This document shows, piece by piece, positions 1 to 7,801 of a DNA stretch of 23,577 nt. The notes below the pieces were generated by a model. That model had not been told where the DNA came from. It did not search any database and was given only the letters and a program-made list of their open reading frames with translations. The stretch's first letter is position 1, and each line of letters starts with the position of its first letter. The translations under genes and the position numbers were made by a program. This DNA comes from Candidatus Woesearchaeota archaeon (lineage in GTDB: Archaea > Nanobdellota > Nanobdellia > Woesearchaeales > JAHWHD01): the NCBI GenBank assembly GCA_019323525.1, contig JAHWHD010000045.1, forward strand, positions 1 to 23,577. Direction: 5' to 3'.

Positions 1-2
1 GG

Positions 3-1508
3 ACCACTCTAGGTCCTAAAGGCATGGACAAGATGATAGTTGATTCTTTAGGAGATGTAACAGTCACTAATGACGGTGTTACAATACTTGAAGAGATGCA
101 GATCGAGCATCCATCTGCAAAGATGGTTGTTGAAGTAGCAAAGACCCAAGAGGACGAGGTAGGAGATGGTACTACAACATCAGTCGTGATTGCAGGAGAG
201 CTGCTTAAACAGGCAGAGATACTTCTTGACCAGGAGGTTCATCCTACTGTTCTTGCAAGAGGTTTTAGGTTGGCTGCTGATAAAGCGCAAGAGGTGCTTA
301 AGCAGATAGCTACAGATGTTGATATTGCTAATGTTGATGTCCTTAAACAGATTGCAAAGACTGCTATGACTGGTAAAGGTGCTGAGTACGCAGGAGAGAT
401 ACTTAGCGAGATTGCAGTGAAAGCCATCAAAAGGGTTTCAGAGGAAGGCAGAGTCAATACTGATGATATAAAGATAGAGAAAAAGGTCGGTGCAGGGTTT
501 GAAGAGAGCGAGCTTGTAGAAGGTGTTATCCTTGACAAGGAAAGAGTGCATTCAGGTATGCCTCGCGAGGTTAAAGAAGCAAAAATAGCTTTGGTCGATT
601 CTGCAATAGAGATAAAGAATACAGAGACTGATGCAAAGATCCAGATAACAGACCCTAGCCAGTTACAGGCGTTTGTTGCGCAGGAAGAAAAGATGTTAAA
701 GGACATGGTTGATAAGATCGTTAAGAGTGGAGCTAATGTTGTGTTCTGCCAGAAAGGTATTGACGATATTGCTCAGCATTTTCTTTCAAAGAACGGGATA
801 TACGCGTGCAGAAGGGTTAAGAAGAGCGACATGGACAAGTTAAGCAGGGCAACAGGTGCAAGGATTGTGACAAATCTTGACGACCTTACAGATGCTGACC
901 TTGGAAAGTCTGGTGTTGTTGAGGAGAAGAAGGTAGGAGATGAAGAGATGACCTATGTTAAAGAATGCCAGAACCCTAAAGCAGTCACAATATTGGTCAG
1001 GGGCGGGACGTCTCATGTTGTTGATGAGGTCAAGCGCGCGATTGAGGATGCAATTGGTGACCTTGCAGCTGCTCTTAGAGTTGGCAAAGTAGTTGCTGGT
1101 GCAGGAGCTCCTGAAATCGAGCTTGCAAGAAACCTTAGAAAGTTCGCAGAGACATTATCAGGAAGAGAGCAGCTTGCAGTCCAGGCTTTTGCAAGTGCAA
1201 TGGAGATCATTCCAAGAACATTGGCAGAGAACGCTGGCTTAGACCCTATAGATGTTCTTACTGAGTTAAAATCTGAGCATGAGAAAGGACTGAAATGGTC
1301 AGGAATCAATGTTTATACTGGAAAGGTTATGGATGCTTGGGCTGAAGGTGTTATAGAGCCTTTGAAGATCAAGACGCAAGCTGTGCAATCAGCATCAGAG
1401 GTTGCGATCATGATATTAAGGATTGATGATGTCATCGCAGGCTCTGGAAGTAAAGGTCCTGACATGCCTCCACCTGGAATGGGCGGCGGAATGCCTCCTA
1501 TGATGTAA
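3..1508 (+). CDS. thsA: Thermosome (group II chaperonin) subunit, 5' end cut by window edge
   Basis: ATP-driven protein-folding chaperonin of the archaeal cytosol (TCP-1/Cpn60 group II), which forms double-ring complexes. The reading frame is open from base 3 and begins inside the conserved TTLGPKGMDKM segment, so roughly the first 40 residues and the promoter lie outside the window. NDGVTIL and the ATPase loop GDGTTTS follow directly (residues 47-53 counted from the Met at base 24). GAGAPEIEL lies in the C-terminal half of the equatorial domain, and the protein ends in the usual Gly/Met-rich tail (GMGGGMPPMM). Length and order match the family without interruption. Subunit class (alpha or beta) cannot be told from this window, so the symbol is generic. 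The next gene has its own TATA boxes, so this is probably the end of a transcript. Confidence 0.97.
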   Translation, partial: TTLGPKGMDKMIVDSLGDVTVTNDGVTILEEMQIEHPSAKMVVEVAKTQEDEVGDGTTTSVVIAGELLKQAEILLDQEVHPTVLARGFRLAADKAQEVLKQIATDVDIANVDVLKQIAKTAMTGKGAEYAGEILSEIAVKAIKRVSEEGRVNTDDIKIEKKVGAGFEESELVEGVILDKERVHSGMPREVKEAKIALVDSAIEIKNTETDAKIQITDPSQLQAFVAQEEKMLKDMVDKIVKSGANVVFCQKGIDDIAQHFLSKNGIYACRRVKKSDMDKLSRATGARIVTNLDDLTDADLGKSGVVEEKKVGDEEMTYVKECQNPKAVTILVRGGTSHVVDEVKRAIEDAIGDLAAALRVGKVVAGAGAPEIELARNLRKFAETLSGREQLAVQAFASAMEIIPRTLAENAGLDPIDVLTELKSEHEKGLKWSGINVYTGKVMDAWAEGVIEPLKIKTQAVQSASEVAIMILRIDDVIAGSGSKGPDMPPPGMGGGMPPMM

Positions 1509-1550
1509 TTGAAATAATCTTATTTTTTATATTTTAATATATAACAAAAC

Positions 1551-1589
1551 AAAAAATTTATAAACCAACATTTCTTTTATTTATAAATT
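1551..1589 (+). promoter_or_regulatory. Two candidate TATA boxes for the coiled-coil gene pair
   Basis: AAAAATTTATAAACC (1552-1566) and TTTATTTATAAATT (1576-1589) both look like archaeal BRE/TATA elements. Transcripts would start near 1587 or 1611, both upstream of the Shine-Dalgarno at 1627. Which is used cannot be told. Confidence 0.5.
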
Positions 1590-1626
1590 AGTTAGTCATA
1601 ATTATATTGGCGCTCAAAAAAAAGAT

Positions 1627-1632
1627 GGTGAT
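1627..1632 (+). promoter_or_regulatory. Shine-Dalgarno that fixes the start of the first coiled-coil gene
   Basis: GGTGAT lies four bases before the ATG at 1637. The frame is open from a TTG at 1607, but that codon and the ATG at 1625 lack a ribosome site. The same GGTGAT appears before several other genes in the window. Confidence 0.6.
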
Positions 1633-1636
1633 ACTT

Positions 1637-2119
1637 ATGGAAGAATATGAGATGATGTCTCATAATAAGCTTAAATCGCTTGAGACTTCTATGGAAAAAT
1701 TAAGCAAGAACCTTAATGATATGATTGATATGTTCAGTTCTGCTGCAACTGCAATGCATGTTGAAGAGAAAGAAGAAAAGGCTTTAGACCCTGTAATGAA
1801 AAAGCTTGATACTTTGATAGACCAGAACCAGAAGATTGCTTCAGGTATACTGGCAGTGGCTGACATGGTGAAAGAGGTAATGCCTAAGATTGAGGAAGCA
1901 CTTATTAGGTTAGAACATGCAGCTCCTCAAATGCAGATGCCAAGGCCTATGCCGCGGCCAATGCCTATGCACAAGCCTATGTCTGCACCTATGCATGCAG
2001 CTCCAAGGCCGGCTGCTCCAATGCCGAGCTCTAGACCGCCTATGCCGCCAGGTCTTTCAGCCTTTGAGAAAAAACCTGCTGAGAAAAAGAGCGGGATGCT
2101 GGGTGGTTTGTTTAAATGA
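1637..2119 (+). CDS. Coiled-coil protein with Pro/Met-rich C-terminal region (unknown function)
   Basis: I do not recognise a named family. The 160-residue protein starts with an acidic and Met-rich stretch (MEEYEMM). It continues as one long amphipathic helix region to about residue 100 (KLSKNLNDMIDMF, VMKKLDTLIDQNQKIASGIL), consistent with a coiled coil. Then comes a low-complexity segment of repeated MPRPMP / MHKPM / PAAPMP units (about 105-145), and a short hydrophobic end, KSGMLGGLFK. There is no signal peptide or membrane segment. The stop overlaps the ATG of the next gene by four bases (ATGA), so the two are almost certainly translated together. Start chosen at the ATG preceded by GGTGAT. 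A scaffold or complex-forming role is inference only. Confidence 0.8.
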   Translation: MEEYEMMSHNKLKSLETSMEKLSKNLNDMIDMFSSAATAMHVEEKEEKALDPVMKKLDTLIDQNQKIASGILAVADMVKEVMPKIEEALIRLEHAAPQMQMPRPMPRPMPMHKPMSAPMHAAPRPAAPMPSSRPPMPPGLSAFEKKPAEKKSGMLGGLFK

Positions 2120-3150
2120 CTGACGCAATCCGCATGGATAAGCTGCAGTATGCTCTTAAACACTTGAGCAGGGCTGCTGTCAGGGTTAAGGAGAGGCATA
2201 TTTCTAGGAAAGATCTTGACAGGCGGATACAGAGCTTAAAGAGTTCTGCATTAAAAGGGAAGGATGTAAGTGCAGAGCTTGAGGAGCTTGATGTTACTTT
2301 AAGACAGGTTTTGAAAAATGAAAGAGAGATGCTTGAACAGCAGAAAAGGTTTGTTGAACTTCTAAAGAAAAAGCTTGAAGGTGTAAGCCCTGATGTTGAA
2401 GATGATATTGATGCTATCAAGAAACAGCTAGACAGGAACATGGCCTCTGAAAATTTGCACGCTGTAGAGTTCAAGAACAAGATTGACCAGCTCGGTTTTG
2501 GTCTTAGCGAGGTGGAGAGAGAGGAGCTTGACGATTTACGCTATACAAGAGACCAGGTTGACAGGACTAACCGAAGTATTGGCGCTTTACAAGAAAAGCT
2601 TGACCTTTATGCAGAGGACAGGAACCAGAGGATGCAGAGGCTTGAGAAACGTATACGTTCAGATGTACAGCAGAACAGGAAACAGCTTCTATTGATCGAA
2701 CAGGAGATCAGGCATCTTGAGCGGAAGAGCAGGGAACTTAAAAGTAAAGGTCTTAGCAAGGAAGCTCTTGGGAAAGTAGAGGAGAAGATTTCTACGTTAA
2801 AGAAAAAGTCAAAAGAGATCATGCAGAAGTATCCGCCATCTACAGGGTTTGTTCCTAAAAAACTGGAACTCAAGAAACCTGAAGAGGAATGGAAGGCTCC
2901 TGCAGAGGTTGTGAAGAAAAAGCCAGAGAAGGAAAAAGAAAAGGATGGAGTTTCTGAGCTTAAGATACCGCCCTTGAAAAAAGAGGCAATTGCTTTGCCG
3001 CCTAAACCGCCAAAGGTTCCATTTGAGATGCCTCCTGAAAAAGAGGTAAAGCTAGAGCCTGATCTTGGAAAGTTCGATATACCTAAAGAGTTCGAGCCTC
3101 CAAAGAAGTTAAGTGCCTGGCAAAAGTTAAAGGATTGGTTAGGATTATAA
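2116..3150 (+). CDS. Long coiled-coil protein, partner of the upstream gene (unknown function)
   Basis: A 344-residue, highly charged protein, predominantly helical to about residue 240 with heptad-like stretches (LEELDVTLRQVLKNEREMLE, IEQEIRHLERKSRELKSKG). A Lys/Pro/Glu-rich linker follows (about 250-325; PPKPPKVPFEMPPEKEV). It ends in a compact amphipathic, Trp-containing tail, LSAWQKLKDWLGL. There is no signal peptide or catalytic motif. Translation begins at an ATG that overlaps the stop of the preceding gene (ATGA), with GGGTGG upstream; a second Met seven codons in is possible. Both members of the pair have the same plan: coiled coil, then proline-rich linker, then short hydrophobic tail. 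Resemblance to SMC-like or cytoskeletal coiled coils would be generic only. Confidence 0.82.
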   Translation: MTDAIRMDKLQYALKHLSRAAVRVKERHISRKDLDRRIQSLKSSALKGKDVSAELEELDVTLRQVLKNEREMLEQQKRFVELLKKKLEGVSPDVEDDIDAIKKQLDRNMASENLHAVEFKNKIDQLGFGLSEVEREELDDLRYTRDQVDRTNRSIGALQEKLDLYAEDRNQRMQRLEKRIRSDVQQNRKQLLLIEQEIRHLERKSRELKSKGLSKEALGKVEEKISTLKKKSKEIMQKYPPSTGFVPKKLELKKPEEEWKAPAEVVKKKPEKEKEKDGVSELKIPPLKKEAIALPPKPPKVPFEMPPEKEVKLEPDLGKFDIPKEFEPPKKLSAWQKLKDWLGL

Positions 3151-3171
3151 AAAAAATAATTCTTTTAGGTT

Positions 3172-3333
3172 CTAAAGATCTTTGGCCATGACAGTTTTTC
3201 TGTTATTTGCTTCTGCTCTTGCGATAGCCTGCTTGACAAGTTCTGTTACTTTCGCGTCAAGAGCTTCTGCAAAGTCGCTGGAAACATTATAATTGCCTGC
3301 AAGTTCTTTGATTTTAGCTTTTACTACGATCAT
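3172..3333 (-). CDS. Small histone-fold protein (DUF1931-like)
   Basis: A 53-residue gene between the coiled-coil pair and parA. The product reads MIVVKAKIKELAGNYN, then VSSDFAEALDAKVTELVKQA, then a C-terminal stretch ending NNRKTVMAKDL. The end strongly resembles the second half of the archaeal histone fold, where R-K-T-V precedes the last strand and helix. The order 'short helix, SSDF, long helix, NRKTV, D-L' matches the archaeal histone-like group called DUF1931 as I remember it. A DNA-binding or histone-like role is therefore likely but inferred. The ATG is preceded by GGGGTGA (tcacccc at 3339-3345 on the plus strand), and a TATA-like TATTTAAAG lies at 3374-3382. It is divergent from parA and convergent with the coiled-coil pair. 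Confidence 0.83.
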   Translation of the reverse strand: MIVVKAKIKELAGNYNVSSDFAEALDAKVTELVKQAIARAEANNRKTVMAKDL

Positions 3334-3373
3334 TTATTTCACCCCGCTAATACGTGGATTTATTTTGTCTTAG

Positions 3374-3382
3374 TATTTAAAG
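3374..3382 (-). promoter_or_regulatory. TATA box of the small histone-fold gene
   Basis: CTTTAAATA on the minus strand, 41-49 bases before the ATG. This predicts a leader of about 20 bases carrying the GGGGTGA ribosome site. Confidence 0.45.
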
Positions 3383-3412
3383 TTATTGTATTTATATTTT
3401 GGCCTTCAATAA

Positions 3413-3424
3413 AGCTTATAAACC
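3413..3424 (+). promoter_or_regulatory. TATA box of parA
   Basis: AGCTTATAAACC predicts a transcript start near 3445, just before the GGTGAT ribosome site of parA. It lies back to back with the promoter of the histone-fold gene. Confidence 0.5.
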
Positions 3425-3457
3425 AATGCTAAAAGAATTCTAGTATTACAAAAAAAA

Positions 3458-3463
3458 GGTGAT
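3458..3463 (+). promoter_or_regulatory. Shine-Dalgarno that fixes the parA start
   Basis: GGTGAT lies four bases before the ATG at 3468. The in-frame GTG at 3459 is inside this ribosome site and so is not a credible start. Confidence 0.65.
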
Positions 3464-3467
3464 AACA

Positions 3468-4205
3468 ATGAGAACAATTTGTATCTATAATCATAAAGGC
3501 GGTGTTGGAAAGACAACAACAGCTATCAACCTTGCAGCTGGCTTGTCAAGGCATGACAAGAAAGTGATTTTGATCGACCTTGACCCGCAGGGCAATATTG
3601 ATCTTGCGTTAAGGGCAGGGGCTAAAAGCAATTTCTATGATGTGATGACTGGGAAGATAGATATCAATGAGGCTATAGTAAATATTGGAAAGAATTTTGA
3701 TGTGATAGGTTCAACAGAAAGCCTTGCCAAGGTTGAGTATTATCTAGCGCAGCAGCAAGGGCTTGCTGAGACCTTTAGAGAGGTATTGAATAAAGTTGAC
3801 GGATATGATTTCATGATAGTTGACTGCCCGCCTTCGCTTGGTGTAGTGAACCAGAATGTTTTAGCATTCTGTCAAGAGCTGTTTGTTCCTGTTTCTACAG
3901 ATTATCTTGGGTACGACGCTCTTATGAAGATACCTACGATTGTTGAAGAGATAAGAAAGCATTATGGCCATGAGATAAGATTGTCAAAGGTAATACCTAC
4001 TTTATTTGACAGAAGGAATAGGATATGTAAAGAGACATTGAAAGCTATGCAGGAGATGTTTCCTGATAAAGTAAGCAGCCCTATAAGGATGAACTCTAAG
4101 TTAAAGGAGGCGCCTAAGCATGGAAAGAGCATTTTCAAGTATTCACGTTCAAGCCCGGGTGCCAAAGATTACGGCGTTCTAGTAGATAACGTGCTCAATG
4201 GGTAA
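3468..4205 (+). CDS. parA: ParA/Soj/MinD-superfamily ATPase
   Basis: A 245-residue P-loop ATPase of the deviant Walker A class. Visible motifs are KGGVGKTT (residues 10-17, with the signature Lys10), the switch segment LIDLDPQGN (35-43) and the Walker B-like strand IVDCPP (117-122). Length and motif order fit soluble ParA/Soj proteins rather than MinD, and no C-terminal amphipathic membrane-targeting helix is obvious. Such ATPases segregate DNA or position large complexes by dimerising on nucleoid DNA or membrane. No ParB-like gene lies beside it; its neighbours are a small histone-fold gene and a coiled-coil pair. It converges on gltX, and the two reading frames overlap by 11 bases. Confidence 0.92.
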   Translation: MRTICIYNHKGGVGKTTTAINLAAGLSRHDKKVILIDLDPQGNIDLALRAGAKSNFYDVMTGKIDINEAIVNIGKNFDVIGSTESLAKVEYYLAQQQGLAETFREVLNKVDGYDFMIVDCPPSLGVVNQNVLAFCQELFVPVSTDYLGYDALMKIPTIVEEIRKHYGHEIRLSKVIPTLFDRRNRICKETLKAMQEMFPDKVSSPIRMNSKLKEAPKHGKSIFKYSRSSPGAKDYGVLVDNVLNG

Positions 4206-5874
4206 ACCAGAACATAAACTTGTTATCTTTCTTTTCTATCTGGTCTAGCCTGCAGAATCCAAAACGTTCGAACTGTATCACAGTGTCAGGTTTTAGCTTT
4301 TTAATGTAAGGAGATGCTTTTCCTTCTTTGACTTCCTTGTCAGGCATAAGGATTTCTGTGTCTATGAGGTCGTCTTGTACTGGCAGGAAATGGATTATCT
4401 TTTTGCCTTTACCTTTGAAATCTTTGTAGTCTTTAGAATGGAAAATGAACTTGTTCTTGGTTTTTGTGAAGTTCAAACAGTCCATTAATCTTATTATCTC
4501 GTTTTCTTCGATTTCTTCGTAATCTTTCTTTGTTATAATGAACTTGTCTTTTGTCTTGTATTTTCTGTAACCTTTTTTAGGGTCTTCAGGGTGGAGCTTT
4601 AGCTGGATGTTTTGCTGCGGAGCTTTTTCTATGGTAATCTCTACAGGGTCTTCTATGAAAAAGTAACGGTTAGCTTCCTTGTCAAGTAATCTCTTGTTGT
4701 GCATGATAAGGTCGTCCCAGGTCAAGGTTGACTCTGATTTTGTAAACCCTGTGCTGAGTGCAAAGTCTAATAGAGCTTTTACCTGGAAACCTCTTCTCCT
4801 AAGAGCTACTATGGTGGTTAAACATGGATCGTCCCAGCCGATAAGCTCTCCGTGCTGGACCTTCTCCCTTATGACGCGGCCTGAGTTTTCTACACCTTCA
4901 ATATTAAAACGCGCGTACTCGTAAGTGCCAGTTATCTTAAGCCCAAGGATCTTTTGTACATAACGCTGGAGTTCAGTCCTCATCTCAAATTCTTTTGAAC
5001 GGATGCGCATGTCAATATCGTTTGTTGCATCCATTATAGCGTTCTGGAAATCGTAGTTTGGCCAGACCCTGTACTTAGTTTTTGTTCTTGGATGAGGCTC
5101 GTCTATTATCCTGAATATTGTAGGGTCGCGCATTGTTGAGTTTTTATGTTTCAAGTCAATCTTTAGACGCAGGATTGCAGAACCTTCCTTTGCTTTAAAG
5201 AACTCTTTCCATTCTTTCATGTTTTGTTTAGGGTCTTTGTTCCTGCATTTGCATGCTTTTCCTTTCTGTCTATTGGTTCTTACAGTCTCAACGTCGCAGT
5301 CGCACATGTACGCGTTTCTGTCTTTTATCACTTTTTCAGCGTACTTGTAGTAAAGCTCCATGTGGTCGGATGCATACACAAGCTCGTCCCATTTTATGCC
5401 CAGCCATTTAAAGTTCTCTAGCATGATATCATAGAACTCTTTCTTTACAGTCTTTGGCTGGGTATCTTCAAAGCGCAGAATAAATTTGCCTTTGTGTTTA
5501 TCTGCTAAAAGCCTGTTTACGTATAATGATTTTATATGGCCTAGATGAGGATACTTTTCAGGGCCTGGTGGAAAGCCAGTGTTAACCTTCTTCTTAGGGT
5601 CGAGGTTAAGGAACGCGAATACGTCTCTTTCAGATTGTTTTTTTTCGAGAAGTTCTGGTGCTAATTGTTTTAGTTGTGCTTGCTGTTCTTCTAATGATAG
5701 TTTGTTAACTTCTTTTACAATGTTTTGGATATCAGGCATTATATCTTTAAGTTTTGACTTTACCTTAGGATCTTCTTGTATTAATTGACCAACTATAGCG
5801 CCAGGGTTGGCTTTGCCTTTGTGTTTTACTGCGTTTAGGAGCGCGAATTTTTTTATGGATTGTTTGAGTGTCAT
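4195..5874 (-). CDS. gltX: Glutamyl-tRNA synthetase, archaeal type
   Basis: Charges tRNA-Glu; archaeal enzymes generally also misacylate tRNA-Gln for later amidation. The 559-residue protein has the archaeal N-terminal helical extension (KFALLNAVKHKGKANPGAIV), then the class I HIGH motif as PHLGHIKS (109-116). A Cys pattern, CDC (191-193) and CKC (208-210), fits the zinc-binding insert. GWDDP (346-350) and ALRRRGF follow the position of the KMSKS loop, and a beta-barrel anticodon-binding domain fills the C-terminus. The KMSKS loop itself reads GVENSGRVIRE (327-337) and lacks the usual lysine. There is no ribosome site, but a TATA element 15-34 bases upstream indicates a leaderless mRNA. The end overlaps the end of parA. 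Confidence 0.95.
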   Translation of the reverse strand: MTLKQSIKKFALLNAVKHKGKANPGAIVGQLIQEDPKVKSKLKDIMPDIQNIVKEVNKLSLEEQQAQLKQLAPELLEKKQSERDVFAFLNLDPKKKVNTGFPPGPEKYPHLGHIKSLYVNRLLADKHKGKFILRFEDTQPKTVKKEFYDIMLENFKWLGIKWDELVYASDHMELYYKYAEKVIKDRNAYMCDCDVETVRTNRQKGKACKCRNKDPKQNMKEWKEFFKAKEGSAILRLKIDLKHKNSTMRDPTIFRIIDEPHPRTKTKYRVWPNYDFQNAIMDATNDIDMRIRSKEFEMRTELQRYVQKILGLKITGTYEYARFNIEGVENSGRVIREKVQHGELIGWDDPCLTTIVALRRRGFQVKALLDFALSTGFTKSESTLTWDDLIMHNKRLLDKEANRYFFIEDPVEITIEKAPQQNIQLKLHPEDPKKGYRKYKTKDKFIITKKDYEEIEENEIIRLMDCLNFTKTKNKFIFHSKDYKDFKGKGKKIIHFLPVQDDLIDTEILMPDKEVKEGKASPYIKKLKPDTVIQFERFGFCRLDQIEKKDNKFMFWFTH

Positions 5875-5888
5875 GGTCTTGATTAATT

Positions 5889-5908
5889 GGTTTATAAGTT
5901 ATAAATCT
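5889..5908 (-). promoter_or_regulatory. TATA element of gltX (leaderless)
   Basis: GATTTATAAC followed by TTATAAACC on the minus strand. The first is centred about 29 bases before the ATG, so transcription should begin at or next to the start codon. Confidence 0.55.
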
Positions 5909-5932
5909 TTCTTATTATATATAAAATTACAA

Positions 5933-5946
5933 AACATTTAAATACT
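5933..5946 (+). promoter_or_regulatory. TATA box of the membrane/coiled-coil gene
   Basis: AACATTTAAATACT, about 45 bases before the ATG, back to back with the gltX promoter. It predicts a leader of about 20 bases containing GGTG (5977-5980). Confidence 0.5.
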
Positions 5947-5985
5947 AGAAATGCAGGAATTATGTAAATAGACATTGGTGTTTAC

Positions 5986-7797
5986 ATGAAAAAGAGGATT
6001 ACATTATTATCCATCATAGTAGCTATACTTTCTTTTGTTAATGTAGGGAGTGTTTCTGCTTATAATCCTTCGCAGTTTGATTTTGTGCCAGAGCCAGTGT
6101 ATAATGTTCTTAGAAGGATACTGATAGAGTTTGGTATTAATCCTGGTGAGTCTTTTATAATATTTGCTAAGTTTGTTATGTTTGTCTTATTATTTGCAGT
6201 GTTCTTCTACGGAGCTAGCAAGTTTTTCAAGGATAATAAAAGAGTCGCTACAATAGTTTCAATCGCTTTAGCTTTGTTTTCTGTTATATTGATACCTGGG
6301 ACGTATGTTCTGCGTATGGCGCAGTTGTATGCGGGTATTGTGGGTATAGTGTTTCCGTTATTGTTGATATGGTTAGGGTTTAAGATGTACAAGAACTTTG
6401 AAGAGTTCCCACCATTGAAAGCTGTAATTGACCTTCTTGCTTTGTCTGTGTTGATGATGACAATGTCAGCTGCTGCAGAGTCTACTGAGCTTGCTTTCTT
6501 AACAGAGACAACAAAGTGGTTTGGTCTTGTATGGATATTCTTTGCGTTCATGTTCCTAATACACCTGTTCGAGACTATAGGCTGGATGGGTAGTGAGTTG
6601 AAGTTTACAGGGCCTGGGTTCTTTAGTAAGATGGCTGATAAAGTGATGGGTGGAGAGAAAAAGACAGTTAAAAAGGCTGAAGCAGAAGCAAAAGCTTTAG
6701 AGAGAGAGACTGATATGATTGGTGACTTAGAAACAAAGATGTATGATCTTGTTCATGCAGCTAAAAAATATGAAAATGACTATTTTAAGATTATCGAATA
6801 TATTTTGACTACATTGTCTGAGCTGAAGACCATAGCTGCGCATATACAGAAAGAAGGGGGAACTGAAGAGCTTGCAGTAGCTTTTGATACAACCTATAAT
6901 CAAGTTTACACAGCGCTTGACCATTTCTTGACAGAATTGCAAAGTCACTTACTTAACAGAGAGTTATTTAAGAAGGATCTGGAGAAAGAGACTAAAACTT
7001 TGCATCAAGCAGAGGAGATTCTAACTAAGCTTAGAACTGATTTAAGGAATGCTAATACAAGGCTTTCATCATTACGCAACAAAGAAGTGACGCGCCTTCA
7101 TAGGGCTGGCATCATGGGTCCGCATAATAGGTTGGGTGCTTTACAAAAGGAACAACAAGAATTGGCTCCAATTCAACAAGAGATTATTATGCTATTAGGA
7201 GAGCTCGAAAGGCCTAATCCTGCTGGCGCAGGTAACGTCGGGCTCATAGAAGAACATAAAAGAGCATTACTTGGTATAATTGGTGAGGTACAAACTTTTA
7301 AGAATAGAATCCAACAGTTACGTACTGTCCCTTCTCGTACTGCTAAAGGAGCTAAAGCACCAAATATGGTGAGTTTAATTGATGGTATGCACAGCCGTCT
7401 TGCTAAGATGTATGGTGAAATTAAGAAAATGTTTGAAGAGGATTCAAAGATAAAAGAGATAGTCGAGAAACATACCCAGATCATTTCTAAGATTAAAGAA
7501 CTTGATGAAAAGCAGAGGATGGTCTGGGCTGAGATTGAATCTGCTCTTGTGAAACATCAAGAAGAACTTGAATCAATGGTTAAAGAAAAGAAAAAGATTG
7601 CTAAACAGATAATCGAAACTGCGCTTGAGCACATTAAAGGCCCAAGTGGTGCAATCTTGACTTATGACAATTCTGATGAGGCGCAAGTAATTCGTGATAT
7701 CCGTGCAGCAGATGTTCCTGTGGGACTAATGTCTGATAGGGATATACAAACAGAGATGAGAGTTATTGCCGCAAGTAAAGGAATGCGGCATAGATGA
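5986..7797 (+). CDS. Signal-peptide membrane protein with long C-terminal coiled coil (unknown function)
   Basis: A 603-residue protein that I cannot assign to a named family. Residues 1-25 form a signal peptide with a plausible cleavage after SVSA. About five hydrophobic helices follow (roughly 57-79, 87-108, 114-134, 145-163, 179-199). From about 215 the protein is soluble, charged and strongly helical for nearly 350 residues, with heptad-like stretches (KDLEKETKTLHQAEEILTKL, KIKEIVEKHTQIISKIKEL). A basic tail ends in SKGMRHR. The layout, a membrane base with a long coiled-coil rod, suggests a scaffold or mechanical/secretion role, but that is inference. It has its own TATA box and a GGTG ribosome site. 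It converges on the helical-repeat gene with only four bases between stops. Confidence 0.85.
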   Translation: MKKRITLLSIIVAILSFVNVGSVSAYNPSQFDFVPEPVYNVLRRILIEFGINPGESFIIFAKFVMFVLLFAVFFYGASKFFKDNKRVATIVSIALALFSVILIPGTYVLRMAQLYAGIVGIVFPLLLIWLGFKMYKNFEEFPPLKAVIDLLALSVLMMTMSAAAESTELAFLTETTKWFGLVWIFFAFMFLIHLFETIGWMGSELKFTGPGFFSKMADKVMGGEKKTVKKAEAEAKALERETDMIGDLETKMYDLVHAAKKYENDYFKIIEYILTTLSELKTIAAHIQKEGGTEELAVAFDTTYNQVYTALDHFLTELQSHLLNRELFKKDLEKETKTLHQAEEILTKLRTDLRNANTRLSSLRNKEVTRLHRAGIMGPHNRLGALQKEQQELAPIQQEIIMLLGELERPNPAGAGNVGLIEEHKRALLGIIGEVQTFKNRIQQLRTVPSRTAKGAKAPNMVSLIDGMHSRLAKMYGEIKKMFEEDSKIKEIVEKHTQIISKIKELDEKQRMVWAEIESALVKHQEELESMVKEKKKIAKQIIETALEHIKGPSGAILTYDNSDEAQVIRDIRAADVPVGLMSDRDIQTEMRVIAASKGMRHR

Positions 7798-7801
7798 TTT
7801 T

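Noticed and set aside
239..706. Long minus-strand open frame inside the thermosome gene
   Set aside because: It is Ser/Leu-rich with no start signals and lies antisense to an unmistakable chaperonin gene; similar antisense frames over other genes were also dismissed.
1607..1636. TTG start extending the first coiled-coil protein by ten residues
   Set aside because: No ribosome site precedes it, while GGTGAT sits correctly before the ATG at 1637.
1917..2123. Plus-strand Cys/Leu-rich frame overlapping the Pro/Met-rich region
   Set aside because: It is a frame-shifted reading of the repetitive proline codons of the real gene, and has no start signals.
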